From Thermoleophilia bacterium (GTDB taxonomy: Bacteria; Actinomycetota; Thermoleophilia; RBG-16-64-13), in NCBI GenBank assembly GCA_016929985.1, contig JAFGIH010000179.1, positions 1-10,610 of the forward strand: a stretch of DNA of 10,610 nucleotides, in the 5' to 3' direction. The position numbers were made by a program, and so were the translations under genes. Position 1 is the stretch's first letter. Every line of letters starts with the position of its first letter. The notes beneath the pieces are model-generated. The model did no database searches. It was not told the DNA's origin and saw only the letters and a program-made list of their open reading frames with translations. This document shows positions 1-7,700 of this stretch, piece by piece.

Positions 1-1137
1 ATGGCCGACCAGTTCTGCGTCGACCAGTGGGTGAAGGCGATCGGTGACGGCCTTGTCTGTGGCGACGGCAAGAAGCACCCCATCAAGTTCGAGGTGCTTG
101 ACAGCCAGTCTGATTCCATGCGGGCCTCTCAGGTGGCCGGCGACCTCATCCAGAACGTCAAGGTCGACATCCTCATGGCCGCGGCGACCCCGGACACGGT
201 CAACCCGGTGGCCGACACGGCTGAGTCTATGGGCACTCCGTGCATCACCTGCGACACTCCGACCGAGTCGTACTACTTCGGCCGCGGAGCCACCCCGGAG
301 AAGCCGTTCAAATGGACCTACCATGCGTTCTGGGGCATGCAACAGATCCAGAACGTCAGCCTCAGCTTGTGGGACCAGGTCCCGACGAACAAAGTGGTGG
401 GCGCGTTGTGGCCGAACAACGTCGACGGCAACGCCTACAGAGATTCCTATCCGCCTTTCATGGACAAGAATGGTTACACGCTGGTCGACGGGGGCAAGTA
501 TCAGGAGCCCAACGAAGACTGGACGGCCATGATCAGCGAGTTCAAGAAGGCCGGCGCCGAGATCTTCACCGGAGTCATGATCCCGCCCGACTTCGCCAAC
601 TTCTGGAAGCAGGCCAACCAGCAGGGATGGCATCCGAAGGTGTTCGACATGGCCAAGGCGATCCTGTTCCCCGCTGCCATGCAGGCGGTCGGCGAGATCG
701 GGTACAACCTGTCGGGCCCCATGTACTGGCATGCCACGTTCCCCTTCACCTCACCATTGAGCGGCATGACCTGCCAGCAGATCGCGGATGAATGGGAGAG
801 GGAGAAGAACGACATGTGGCAGCAGCCGCTGCTCCACTACCTCTTGGGGGACTGGGTCACCGACGTACTCAAGCGCACCAAGAACGTGGATGACAAAGAG
901 GACATCATCGCCACCATCGCTTCCACCAACCTCAAAGAGACGATAGGTGGCGCTCTCGATTTCACGGCGCCGATCGAGTGGACGAGCCTACACCCGGTGC
1001 AGAACGTCTGCGTGACCCCGCTCTATGGCGGCCAGTGGGTGAAAGGGACCGGCAAGTACATGTTTGACATCAAGATCGTCAGCAATCCCAACAACGACCC
1101 GGTCACCATCCAGCAGGAACTGATACCTCTGAGCTAG
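1..1137 (+). CDS. ABC transporter substrate-binding protein, branched-chain amino acid type (5'-truncated by window edge)
   Basis: The 378 visible residues resemble the periplasmic-binding-protein type I family (Peripla_BP_6, Leu/Ile/Val-binding-like): alternating alpha/beta segments, an early stretch with DSQSD and a 'D.LIQ..KVDIL' strand, then a central 'DWTAMISEFKKAGAEI' helix-strand typical of this fold. Such proteins capture a solute outside the membrane and pass it to an ABC permease; the ligand cannot be named. The family normally begins with a secretion signal and a 'G.IGPLTG'-like first strand, both absent here, so the gene almost certainly begins before base 1 and the ATG at base 1 is probably internal. 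It is cysteine-rich for the family (residues 6, 20, 81, 84 and two near the C terminus, including a CITC motif), compatible with disulfides in an exported protein. It ends with TAG at 1135-1137, followed by a strong hairpin. Permease and ATPase genes are not in view. Confidence 0.85.
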   Translation: MADQFCVDQWVKAIGDGLVCGDGKKHPIKFEVLDSQSDSMRASQVAGDLIQNVKVDILMAAATPDTVNPVADTAESMGTPCITCDTPTESYYFGRGATPEKPFKWTYHAFWGMQQIQNVSLSLWDQVPTNKVVGALWPNNVDGNAYRDSYPPFMDKNGYTLVDGGKYQEPNEDWTAMISEFKKAGAEIFTGVMIPPDFANFWKQANQQGWHPKVFDMAKAILFPAAMQAVGEIGYNLSGPMYWHATFPFTSPLSGMTCQQIADEWEREKNDMWQQPLLHYLLGDWVTDVLKRTKNVDDKEDIIATIASTNLKETIGGALDFTAPIEWTSLHPVQNVCVTPLYGGQWVKGTGKYMFDIKIVSNPNNDPVTIQQELIPLS

Positions 1138-1169
1138 TCGCCACACTTTCATCTCGGCCGCAAGTCAAA

Positions 1170-1198
1170 CGGGCCGCCCCCCGGTGGGGGGCGGCCCG
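1170..1198. terminator. Bidirectional intrinsic terminator between convergent genes
   Basis: A perfect GC-rich inverted repeat pairs 1170-1182 with 1186-1198 (13 bp stem, 3-base loop GGT). On the plus strand it is followed by a short T-rich stretch (TTCTTT, 1201-1206); read on the minus strand it is followed by GTTTGACTT. It lies 32 bases after the stop of the binding-protein gene and 45 bases after the catalase stop, so it can end transcription from both sides. The T tracts are imperfect. Confidence 0.8.
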
Positions 1199-1243
1199 GG
1201 TTCTTTCCACTCCGGAGGGTGTACGCGCTGGACGGTGTGCGCT

Positions 1244-2707
1244 CTACTTCTTGACCTTGCTCATCGGGATGCCGAGCGCCTTTGCCACCCCTTCGCCGTA
1301 GGCCGGGTCGGCCTTGTAGCAGTTGCCGATGTGGCGCAGCTGGATGTCCTCCGTTGCCGGCCCGATATCGCGGGCTGTGTTCTCGAAGAGCAGCTGCTGC
1401 TTCTTGGGACCGATGAGGCGGAACAGCATGCCCGGCTGAGTGTAGTAGTCGTCGTCGTCCTTGCGGGCGTCCCACCGGTCGGCGGCGCCGTACAGGTCGA
1501 GCGGCGGCTCCTTGTACTCGGGTTGCTCCTGCCACTCGCCGTAGCTGTTGGGCTCATAGTGCAGGGTGCTGCCGTAGTTGCCGTCCACCCGCATGAGACC
1601 GTCGCGGCTGAAGCCGTGCACCGGGCAGCGGGCCTGGTTGACCGGGATGAGGTGGTGGTTCACGCCCAGGCGGTAGCGCTGCGCATCACCGTAGGAGAAC
1701 AGACGGCCCTGCAGCATCTTGTCGGGGGAGAAGCTGATGCCGGGCACCACGCTGGCCGGGTTGAACGCGGCCTGCTCCACGTCGGCGAAGTAGTTCTCGG
1801 GGTTCTTGTTGAGCTCCATGATGCCCACTTCGATCAGCGGGTAGTCGCCTTTCAGCCACACCTTGGTGAGGTCGAAGGGATGGAACTTGTAGTCGAGCGC
1901 GTCCTTCTCAGGCATGATCTGCACGCGGAGCTGCCACTTGGGGAAGTCCTTGTTCTCGATGGCTTCGTAGAGGTCGCGCTGGTGGCTCTCCCGATCCTTG
2001 CCCACGAGAACTGCGGCCTCTTCGTCGGTGAGGTTCACGATCGGCTGCTGGCAGCGCCAGTGGAACTTGACCCAGTTGCGCTCGTTCTTCGCGTTGATGA
2101 AGCTGTAGGTGTGGCTGCCGAAGCCGTGCATGTTGCGGTAGCTGGCTGGGATGCCGCGGTCGCTCATGACGATGGTGACTTGATGGAGCGCCTCCGGGAG
2201 CAGGCTCCAGAAGTCCCAGTTGTTCTGCTTGCTCCGCATGTTGGTGCGCGGGTCGCGCTTCACGGCGTGGTTGAGATCGGGGAACTTGAGGGGGTCGCGG
2301 AAGAAGAACACCGGGGTGTTGTTGCCCACGAGGTCCCAGTTACCCTCATCGGTGTACATCTTCACGGCGAAGCCGCGGATATCGCGTTCCGCGTCGGCGG
2401 CGCCACGCTCACCGGCCACCGTTGAGAAACGGGCGAAGAGGTCGGTCTTCTTGCCAACTTTTGAGAAGACCGCGGCCCTGGTGTACTTGGTGATGTCATT
2501 GGTCACCGTGAACGTGCCGAACGCCCCGGAGCCCTTCGCATGCATCCTGCGCTCGGGGATGACCTCTCGGTCGAAGTTGGCCATCTTCTCCAGATACCAC
2601 ACGTCCTGCAGCAGCATCGGGCCGCGCGGCCCGGCGGTGAGCGAGTCTTGATTGTTGGGGACCGGCGCGCCGAAATTGGTGGTCAGCTTCTTCTTCTTGT
2701 CGGCCAC
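1244..2707 (-). CDS. katA: Monofunctional heme catalase, small-subunit clade 3
   Basis: Converts two hydrogen peroxide to water and oxygen in the cytoplasm, using heme b. The 487 residues match the usual length of small-subunit catalases. Visible active-site features: [12 protein letters not shown] with the distal His56, the [10 protein letters not shown] segment with Ser95, [13 protein letters not shown] with Asn129, and [14 protein letters not shown] with the proximal heme ligand Tyr339. The N terminus ([17 protein letters not shown]) is the family's standard opening. I chose the GTG at 2707 because it gives that opening and is preceded by AGAGGAG with a 7-base spacer; an upstream in-frame ATG at 2758 would add 17 residues ([14 protein letters not shown]...) that match nothing in the family and would bury the Shine-Dalgarno. 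It has no C-terminal flavodoxin-like extension, so it is not the large-subunit (KatE) type. Its neighbour across a divergent intergenic region is dodecin. No key residue is missing. Confidence 0.96.
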   Translation of the reverse strand: MADKKKKLTTNFGAPVPNNQDSLTAGPRGPMLLQDVWYLEKMANFDREVIPERRMHAKGSGAFGTFTVTNDITKYTRAAVFSKVGKKTDLFARFSTVAGERGAADAERDIRGFAVKMYTDEGNWDLVGNNTPVFFFRDPLKFPDLNHAVKRDPRTNMRSKQNNWDFWSLLPEALHQVTIVMSDRGIPASYRNMHGFGSHTYSFINAKNERNWVKFHWRCQQPIVNLTDEEAAVLVGKDRESHQRDLYEAIENKDFPKWQLRVQIMPEKDALDYKFHPFDLTKVWLKGDYPLIEVGIMELNKNPENYFADVEQAAFNPASVVPGISFSPDKMLQGRLFSYGDAQRYRLGVNHHLIPVNQARCPVHGFSRDGLMRVDGNYGSTLHYEPNSYGEWQEQPEYKEPPLDLYGAADRWDARKDDDDYYTQPGMLFRLIGPKKQQLLFENTARDIGPATEDIQLRHIGNCYKADPAYGEGVAKALGIPMSKVKK

Positions 2708-2714
2708 TTTGGTT

Positions 2715-2721
2715 CTCCTCT
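2715..2721 (-). promoter_or_regulatory. Shine-Dalgarno site that sets the catalase start
   Basis: Read on the minus strand the bases are AGAGGAG, a near-complete match to the anti-Shine-Dalgarno, 7 bases before the GTG at 2705-2707. This decides the GTG over the upstream ATG at 2758. Confidence 0.85.
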
Positions 2722-2738
2722 CGCGTGCATTCCTTGCA

Positions 2739-2757
2739 TGTTCCACGTAGCTGGACA
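2739..2757. promoter_or_regulatory. Imperfect palindrome upstream of catalase, possible operator
   Basis: TGTTCCA and TGGACA flank a short centre; the perfect core is TCCA-N6-TGGA (2742-2745 and 2752-2755). It lies 32-50 bases before the catalase GTG, in the likely leader or promoter. It does not match the AT-rich PerR/Fur box that I know. A chance palindrome of this size is quite possible. Confidence 0.2.
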
Positions 2758-2918
2758 CTCACTGATTCGACCGTGCCCAGGACGTCCGTCTCCTCAGGTA
2801 CTTTGATGCCGTCGAGGCTAGTATTGTAAACGTCGCCCGGCGAGTAGAGCTTCGCCTAGCGGGGTACAAGAACACACATGTCAGCGGCCGGGGTCCGCCC
2901 CGACCGGAGTACTTGCAC

Positions 2919-2926
2919 AGAGGAGG
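2919..2926 (+). promoter_or_regulatory. Shine-Dalgarno site that sets the dodecin start
   Basis: AGAGGAGG lies 7 bases before the GTG at 2934. An in-frame TTG at 2913 lies upstream of this site and so is excluded as the start. Confidence 0.85.
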
Positions 2927-2933
2927 TGTTTCG

Positions 2934-3155
2934 GTGGCTGGTGGCGTTTACAAGGTGATCGAATTGGTCGGGACGAGCACCGAGTCCTGGGAAGCGGCCG
3001 CGAAGTCGGCGCTCGACGCGGCGACATCGACGCTGCAAGATATCCGCATAGCCGAGGTCGTCAAGATGGACGTCCGGCTGGAGAGTAACAAGATCGTGGA
3101 GTACCGTGTCCGGATGATGGTGTCTTTCAAGTACCACAAAGATCTCAGCGACTAA
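2934..3155 (+). CDS. Dodecin family protein (flavin-site Trp replaced by Ile)
   Basis: Dodecins are small proteins that form hollow 12-subunit spheres; many store or buffer flavins (FMN, FAD, riboflavin). This 73-residue protein shows the family pattern throughout: VYKVIELVGTS, then SWEAAAKSALDAA helix, then DIRIAEVVKMDV, then a beta strand ending in EYRVRMMVSFKY. The start is a GTG with a strong Shine-Dalgarno. In flavin-binding dodecins the residue stacking on the isoalloxazine ring is a Trp at the start of the second strand (Trp36 in Halobacterium salinarum); here that position is Ile39. From memory, the mycobacterial Rv0379/SecE2 protein, described as a calcium dodecin, has a similar DIRVARV sequence without the Trp, so this may belong to that subtype and may not bind flavin in the usual way. 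It is divergent from catalase and convergent with the cysteine-rich gene. Confidence 0.92.
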   Translation: MAGGVYKVIELVGTSTESWEAAAKSALDAATSTLQDIRIAEVVKMDVRLESNKIVEYRVRMMVSFKYHKDLSD

Positions 3156-3158
3156 GAT

Positions 3159-3195
3159 GAAGGGCGCTCGGCTGGTAGGGATCCGGGCGCCTTTC
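3159..3195. terminator. Hairpin between convergent dodecin and cysteine-rich genes
   Basis: Bases 3159-3171 pair with 3183-3195 (13 bp including two G-T pairs, 11-base loop). It begins 4 bases after the dodecin stop and ends 6 bases before the stop of the convergent gene, filling the 45-base gap. No T tract follows on the plus strand, so it may be a U-less terminator or a 3' stabilising structure. Confidence 0.5.
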
Positions 3196-3200
3196 CGCAT

Positions 3201-3521
3201 CTACATGTAGAGCGTCGGGGACTCCTCCGACTGCTGCTTCCATTCTTCGAGAGCCGCTTGGTTGGGCAGCGGGAGAGGTTTGGCGCCCACTATGGCGCAG
3301 CAACGCTCGTAGATGCAGTCGATCTCGTGATTGCACTCGCCCCGGGACACCTCGAACGGCGCATGGCAAAAAAGGCACGTGAGGGTATGGAGGTCCCACC
3401 ACTGCGTCCGGGTGAGGCGCTCGATGACCGAGCGCATGCGGCGCCAGTCACAGCACAGGGTCTCAACATCAGCAGAGAGTCTGTCCACCTCTCTCGACTT
3501 GGGCACTCCGTCCTCGAACAC
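3201..3521 (-). CDS. Small cysteine-rich hypothetical protein, possible metal-binding
   Basis: I do not recognise a family. The 106-residue product holds eight cysteines: CC at 23-24, then C49-x2-C52-H53, C63-N-H65, C69, and CC at 74-75. The C49/C52 pair with the C63/H65/C69 group could make a zinc site or an iron-sulfur site; this is inference. The first half is charged and probably helical (DRLSADVETLCCDWRRMRSVIERL), the C terminus is polar, and there is no signal peptide or membrane segment. The start is the GTG at 3521, 7 bases after the purine-rich GGGAG (within AGGGAGAGAGTC); a second in-frame GTG five codons later, behind GAGGACGGA, is also possible. The opposite strand is also open (3258-3548), but that product is low-complexity and looks like a shadow. 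The gene is followed by a shared hairpin and has a TTGACG hexamer upstream. Confidence 0.6.
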   Translation of the reverse strand: MFEDGVPKSREVDRLSADVETLCCDWRRMRSVIERLTRTQWWDLHTLTCLFCHAPFEVSRGECNHEIDCIYERCCAIVGAKPLPLPNQAALEEWKQQSEESPTLYM

Positions 3522-3560
3522 GACTCTCTCTCCCTAGAGACTGCATAACGGCAGATTCCG

Positions 3561-3589
3561 ACTAGTTTATCGGCAGGACCGGCCGTCAA
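3561..3589 (-). promoter_or_regulatory. Weak candidate promoter for the cysteine-rich gene
   Basis: On the minus strand, TTGACG (3584-3589) matches the -35 consensus at five of six bases. At a 17-base spacing the -10 position reads ACTAGT (3561-3566), a poor match; TAAACT is a better hexamer but sits only 14 bases away. It is placed about 40 bases ahead of the GTG at 3521. Confidence 0.25.
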
Positions 3590-3626
3590 GCTGATACCTT
3601 TCGCGGAAAGAATCTGGGTCGCGCTC

Positions 3627-4697
3627 TCAGATCGGGGGCCTCTCGCGATGTTCGTCCAGAGCGAGGCGGTCCTCGCGACTGAGTCTCATCAGAGCATCCA
3701 CGACCTGTGGGTCGAACTGTCCGCCTCGCTCGCGCTCGATCTCAGCGAGGGCGTCGGGGATGGACCAGGCCACCTTGTACGGTCGTTCGTGGATGAGCGC
3801 GTCGAAGGCGTCGGCCACGGAGACGATCCGGGCCGTAAGCGGGATCTCGTCGGCCTCGAGCCCGCAGGGGTAGCCGCCCCCGTCCCAGCGCTCATGATGG
3901 AAGAGGGCGATCTCTTCGGCCATCTGCACCAGTTCTGACGTGCCCCCGCTCAGCAGTTTGGCTCCCAATGCCGAGTGCTTGCGCATGGCTTCGCGTTCGG
4001 ACTCGTCGAAAGGCCCTTTCTTCAACAGCACAGCGTCGGAGATGGCGACCTTGCCCAGGTCGTGGAGAGGGGCGGTGCGCGCCAACAGGGTCGCTCTATC
4101 CTGCGGGAGGCCGAGCTCTTGGGCGAGTAGTCCGCATAGCTGACCCACTCGGTCGGTGTGCTGACCAGTGGCGTCGTCCCGGTACTCAGCCACCCGTCCG
4201 AGACGGTCGAGGATCTCGAGGTGGGCCTGCTGCAGCTGTGCGGTGCGGCGTCGAACCAGCTCCTCGAGGACCCCCCTGACCTCGTTCAGGCGGAGGCTCA
4301 TGAAGCGGGTCTCGAGCAGCGAGCGCACGTGCGCAAGGAACAGCTTGATGTCGATAGGCTTGGTGAGGAAGTTCTGCGCGCCGGCTTGAAGGGCCTGGAT
4401 ACGGGTCTCGGCCTCCGACAGCCCGCTGACCATGAGCACCGGGAGGAAGGTGTCCTCAGTGAGTCTCTGACTCAGGTCGTTCAGGAAGTCATATCCGCTC
4501 ATGCCCGGCATGTTTATGTCAAGCACGATCAGGTCCGGTGTGGTCGTGTTCAGCGCGGCCAGCGCTTGGATCGAATCGGTGTAGCCCTGGATGAACGTGT
4601 AGCCCTCTGCCTGCAACGCGCGGGTGAGAAGACGGACGATGCTCGGCTCGTCATCGACGATCAGGATGGTTGCATCCGCGTGCGCTGGTTCGGTCAT
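3627..4697 (-). CDS. Response regulator with HD-GYP domain, predicted cyclic-di-GMP phosphodiesterase (RpfG-like)
   Basis: The 356-residue protein has an N-terminal receiver domain (about 9-128) with acidic pocket Asp15-Asp16, phosphoacceptor Asp60 (VLDINMPG), and Lys113 in LTKP. A helical linker follows (about 130-168, probable coiled coil, ELVRRRTAQLQQAHLEIL). The HD-GYP domain spans about 165-345: H180 in GQHTDRV, the HD pair His212-Asp213 in LHDLGK, H241, and HHERWDGGGYPCGL with GYP at 275-277. HD-GYP domains hydrolyse cyclic-di-GMP, usually to GMP, using a metal centre; all motif residues are present, so it should be active. Phosphorylation of the receiver probably controls it. The ATG at 4697 follows TGAGG with a 7-base spacer. 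The gene begins 49 bases after the large hybrid kinase on the same strand, so the two are very likely one operon and a cognate pair. Confidence 0.95.
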   Translation of the reverse strand: MTEPAHADATILIVDDEPSIVRLLTRALQAEGYTFIQGYTDSIQALAALNTTTPDLIVLDINMPGMSGYDFLNDLSQRLTEDTFLPVLMVSGLSEAETRIQALQAGAQNFLTKPIDIKLFLAHVRSLLETRFMSLRLNEVRGVLEELVRRRTAQLQQAHLEILDRLGRVAEYRDDATGQHTDRVGQLCGLLAQELGLPQDRATLLARTAPLHDLGKVAISDAVLLKKGPFDESEREAMRKHSALGAKLLSGGTSELVQMAEEIALFHHERWDGGGYPCGLEADEIPLTARIVSVADAFDALIHERPYKVAWSIPDALAEIERERGGQFDPQVVDALMRLSREDRLALDEHRERPPI

Positions 4698-4746
4698 TGG
4701 ATCGCCTCAGATCTGTCGCGTGCCTTTCACACTCTCCCCAACAGCC

Positions 4747-7700
4747 CTACCTTGTTTCCAGCAGCCGCTTCACCGCGTTCGCGAGGCTTTCCGCTGTAAA
4801 GGGCTTCTCCAAGAAATCTGCGCTCCCTTCAATGCGCCCGGCCTGCACGATGGTGTCTCGAGTGTAGGCCGACATGTAGAGCACTGGAAGTCTCGGACGC
4901 AAGGATCTCGCCACCTGTCCGATCTGACCACCCTGCAGGGAGCCGGGCAGGACGATGTCGCTCAACAGCAGGTCGACGCGGTTGTCCGGGTTCTTCAGGA
5001 TCTCAACGGCCCGGTCGCCGTCGCCCACCGGGATGACTCGATAGCCGCGCTTCTCGAGCAATCGAGTGATCAAGGTTCTGAACGTGGCGTCGTCGTCCAC
5101 GACCAGCACCGTGGGCCGGTCGGACGCGGCCGCCGCCTCGAGCGCCTGTCCTTCTGATTCAAGAGCCGGGTGGTCGAAGCGGGGGAGGTGGATGTGAAAG
5201 GTCGTGCCATGCCCCGGTTGACTCTCCAACGTAATGGTACCGCCGCTCTGCGCGACAACCCCATATACGGTCGACAATCCGAGTCCGGTGCCTTGTCCAG
5301 GAGCCTTGGTGGTGTAGAAGGGTTCGAACACATGCGCGGCCGTGTCGGCGTCCATGCCGCACCCGGTGTCCGAGACCGACAGAAGGACGTGCTTTCCAGG
5401 TTGGCAGTCGGCGTGAGTCCTGCAGAACGCCTCGTCGAGATCGACGTTTCTCGTCGTCAGCAGAAGGGTCCCACCGTGGGGCATCGCATCCCGGGCGTTG
5501 ACCGCCAGATTGAGGAGTATCTGCACGAACTGGTGCTCGTCGACCTCGACCAGACCCAGTTCGGGGCTGAGGTCGGTCTTCAACTCGATATCCGCACCTA
5601 TGGTGCGCGTGAGCAGCCGCTGGGTTTGCTCGATGACGGTGTTGAGCAGAAGCACCTGTGGTTGCAGGGCCTGACGCCGCGAGAAGGCCAGGATCTGCCG
5701 CGTCAGGTTGCCTGCCCTTTCGGCGGCCGCTTTGATCTCGGCCAGGTCTTCCTTGAGCGATTGAGGCTCGTACTCCTCCGCGGAGAGCAGCAGGTCACTG
5801 TACCCGATGATGGTCGTGAGTACATTGTTGAAGTCGTGAGCGATGCCACCGGCCAGCCGCCCCACGGCTTCCATCTTCTGGGCCTGGCGGAGCTGTTCCT
5901 CGCGCTCTCGTAAGACCTCGAGCGTCCGCACCCGGTCGGTCACGTCCTCGCGCACGCTCAGCACGCCCATGATCTCGTCGTTGCTGTCGCGCAAGGGGAC
6001 CTTGCTGGTGCGCATGATGCGCGTGACGGCACCGCTCGACATGGTCTCTTCGTAAGCCAGCCTGGGTATGCCCGTCGCTATGATCTCGAGGTCGTCCGCC
6101 CGCGACGGCTCGATTGCGCGCCCCCACGGGAGGTCCTCGTCGCGCAGGCCGACGATCTCCGCTGTGTCCGCAAGGCGGGCGTCGAGTGCGACCGCGATAT
6201 TGCAGCCCAGATACCTCAGATCGCGGTCTCTCCAACTGATCCGAAGGGGCACCGTATCGAGCACTTGGCGCAGCATCCGGCGCGACTCTTCGAGTTCGGT
6301 CTCGCCGCGCCTGCGTTCCGTGATGTCGCGGATGGCGAGCACGTGTACAGGATGTCCATGCCATGCGAAGCGCCGGCTGCGGCCCTCGACCGGGAAAACC
6401 GTTCCGTCTTTCTTACGGTGCCAGCGCAACGGCACCTCGACCAAGTCGTCCTTGATGATCTCCTTAGACAGCTCCGGGTCGTTGGATAGCTGGAGGAAGC
6501 TCATGGTAAGCAACTCCTCCCGGCTGTAGCCGTACAGGGTCACCGCCGCCTCGTTGGCCTCTATGATGCGGTAGTCCTCGTCGTTCACGAGCATGTGGGC
6601 ATCGGCCTCCAGCTCGAAGAGGTGGCGGTAGCGTGATTCGCTGTCTCGGAGCGACTGCTCCGCCAGCTTGCGCTCAGTGATATCCCGGCTGAAAGAGACC
6701 GCGTACTCCTTGCCCTCGAATTCGATGCGCTTGGAGGAGACCTCCACCGGGAAGTGCGATCCGTCGCGGCACACGCCCAAGGTCTCGACGGTGTGAACGC
6801 CCTCGCCCCCAACCTCCTCCCAGGCCGCGGGCCATCGCTCTTCGGTCATATTCGCGTCGATATCCCAGATATGCAGCTTCTGGATCTCCTCGAGCGTGTA
6901 GCCGTTGTACCGGCGCGCCGTCTCGTTCGCGTACGCGATCCGGCCCTCGGAGTCCGCCCAGTGGATAAGGTCGGTCGCGTTCTCCACCGAGTAGTGGGTG
7001 AGGCGGAGCGTCTCTTCCAGGTGCTTGCGCTCGGAGACGTCACGACAGAACTCGACGTCGTACTGCTTACCACCGAAGGTGACGCGGCTGGCGGCGATCT
7101 CCACAGGAAACGACTCGCCGTTCTTTCTCCGATGGTAAGCCTCGACCAGATGTGGGTCTGAGTCGGTGTAGGTCCGCCAGTACTCGGCCCATCGCTCCGG
7201 CGGAGTGTCGGGGTCGATGTCCTCCGCGGTCATACGCAGGAGCTCTTCGCGGGAGAAACCCAGCTGACGGCAGGCCGTCTCACTCACCTCGGAGATGCGT
7301 CCGTCGACATCCAACCAGATCACGTAGTCGGCCATGTGGTCAAGCGCATACTGGGCGCGCTGCAGCTTCTCCTCGGCCGCCTTCCGCTCGCTGATGTCTC
7401 GTGCGACCGAGACCGCCAGACTCCGGCCGCCGAACTCGACAATGCTCGTCCTGACCTCGACCGGGAACTCCCGGCCATTCCTCGTCAGGCCGGATCCCTC
7501 ATGAAGAAGCGAGGGCTGCGCGGCTGCATTGGACCATCTCTCGACGAAGTTTTCCGGAGTAATCTCTGGCACGGTGTCCCACAAGTGCAGCTCACGCAAC
7601 TCCTCGAACGTATACCCGAGGGCATCGGCCATCGCCTGGTTGGCATAGACGATCCGGCCGTCCGGGTCCGCCCAGTGGATCATGTCGGCGGACCGGTCGA

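Larger units (their letters stand above)
2708..2933. promoter_or_regulatory. Divergent catalase/dodecin intergenic region
   Basis: These 226 bases separate the two divergently read genes and should hold promoters for both. On the minus strand 2823-2828 reads TACAAT, a good -10 hexamer for catalase, but no convincing -35 lies 16-18 bases upstream. On the plus strand 2822-2827 (TATTGT) could be a -10 for dodecin, again without a clear -35. An imperfect palindrome at 2739-2757 is listed separately. The region is assigned by position; individual promoter calls are weak. Confidence 0.4.

Noticed and set aside
1..3. ATG at the first base as the true start of the substrate-binding protein
   Set aside because: The expected signal peptide and first beta strand of the family are missing, so the gene most likely starts before the window.
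1184..2425. A 413-codon open frame on the plus strand opposite catalase
   Set aside because: The minus strand encodes a complete catalase with all active-site residues; the plus-strand product is Val/Leu/His-rich with no recognisable motif, a GC-bias shadow.
3258..3548. A 96-codon plus-strand frame over the cysteine-rich gene
   Set aside because: Its product is unstructured-looking and the minus-strand frame has a better start context, patterned cysteines and a terminator, though neither is certain.
3598..3610. Small hairpin CTTTC-GCG-GAAAG after the HD-GYP gene, as a terminator
   Set aside because: Only a 5 bp stem with a 3-base loop and no T tract on the minus strand; too weak to call.
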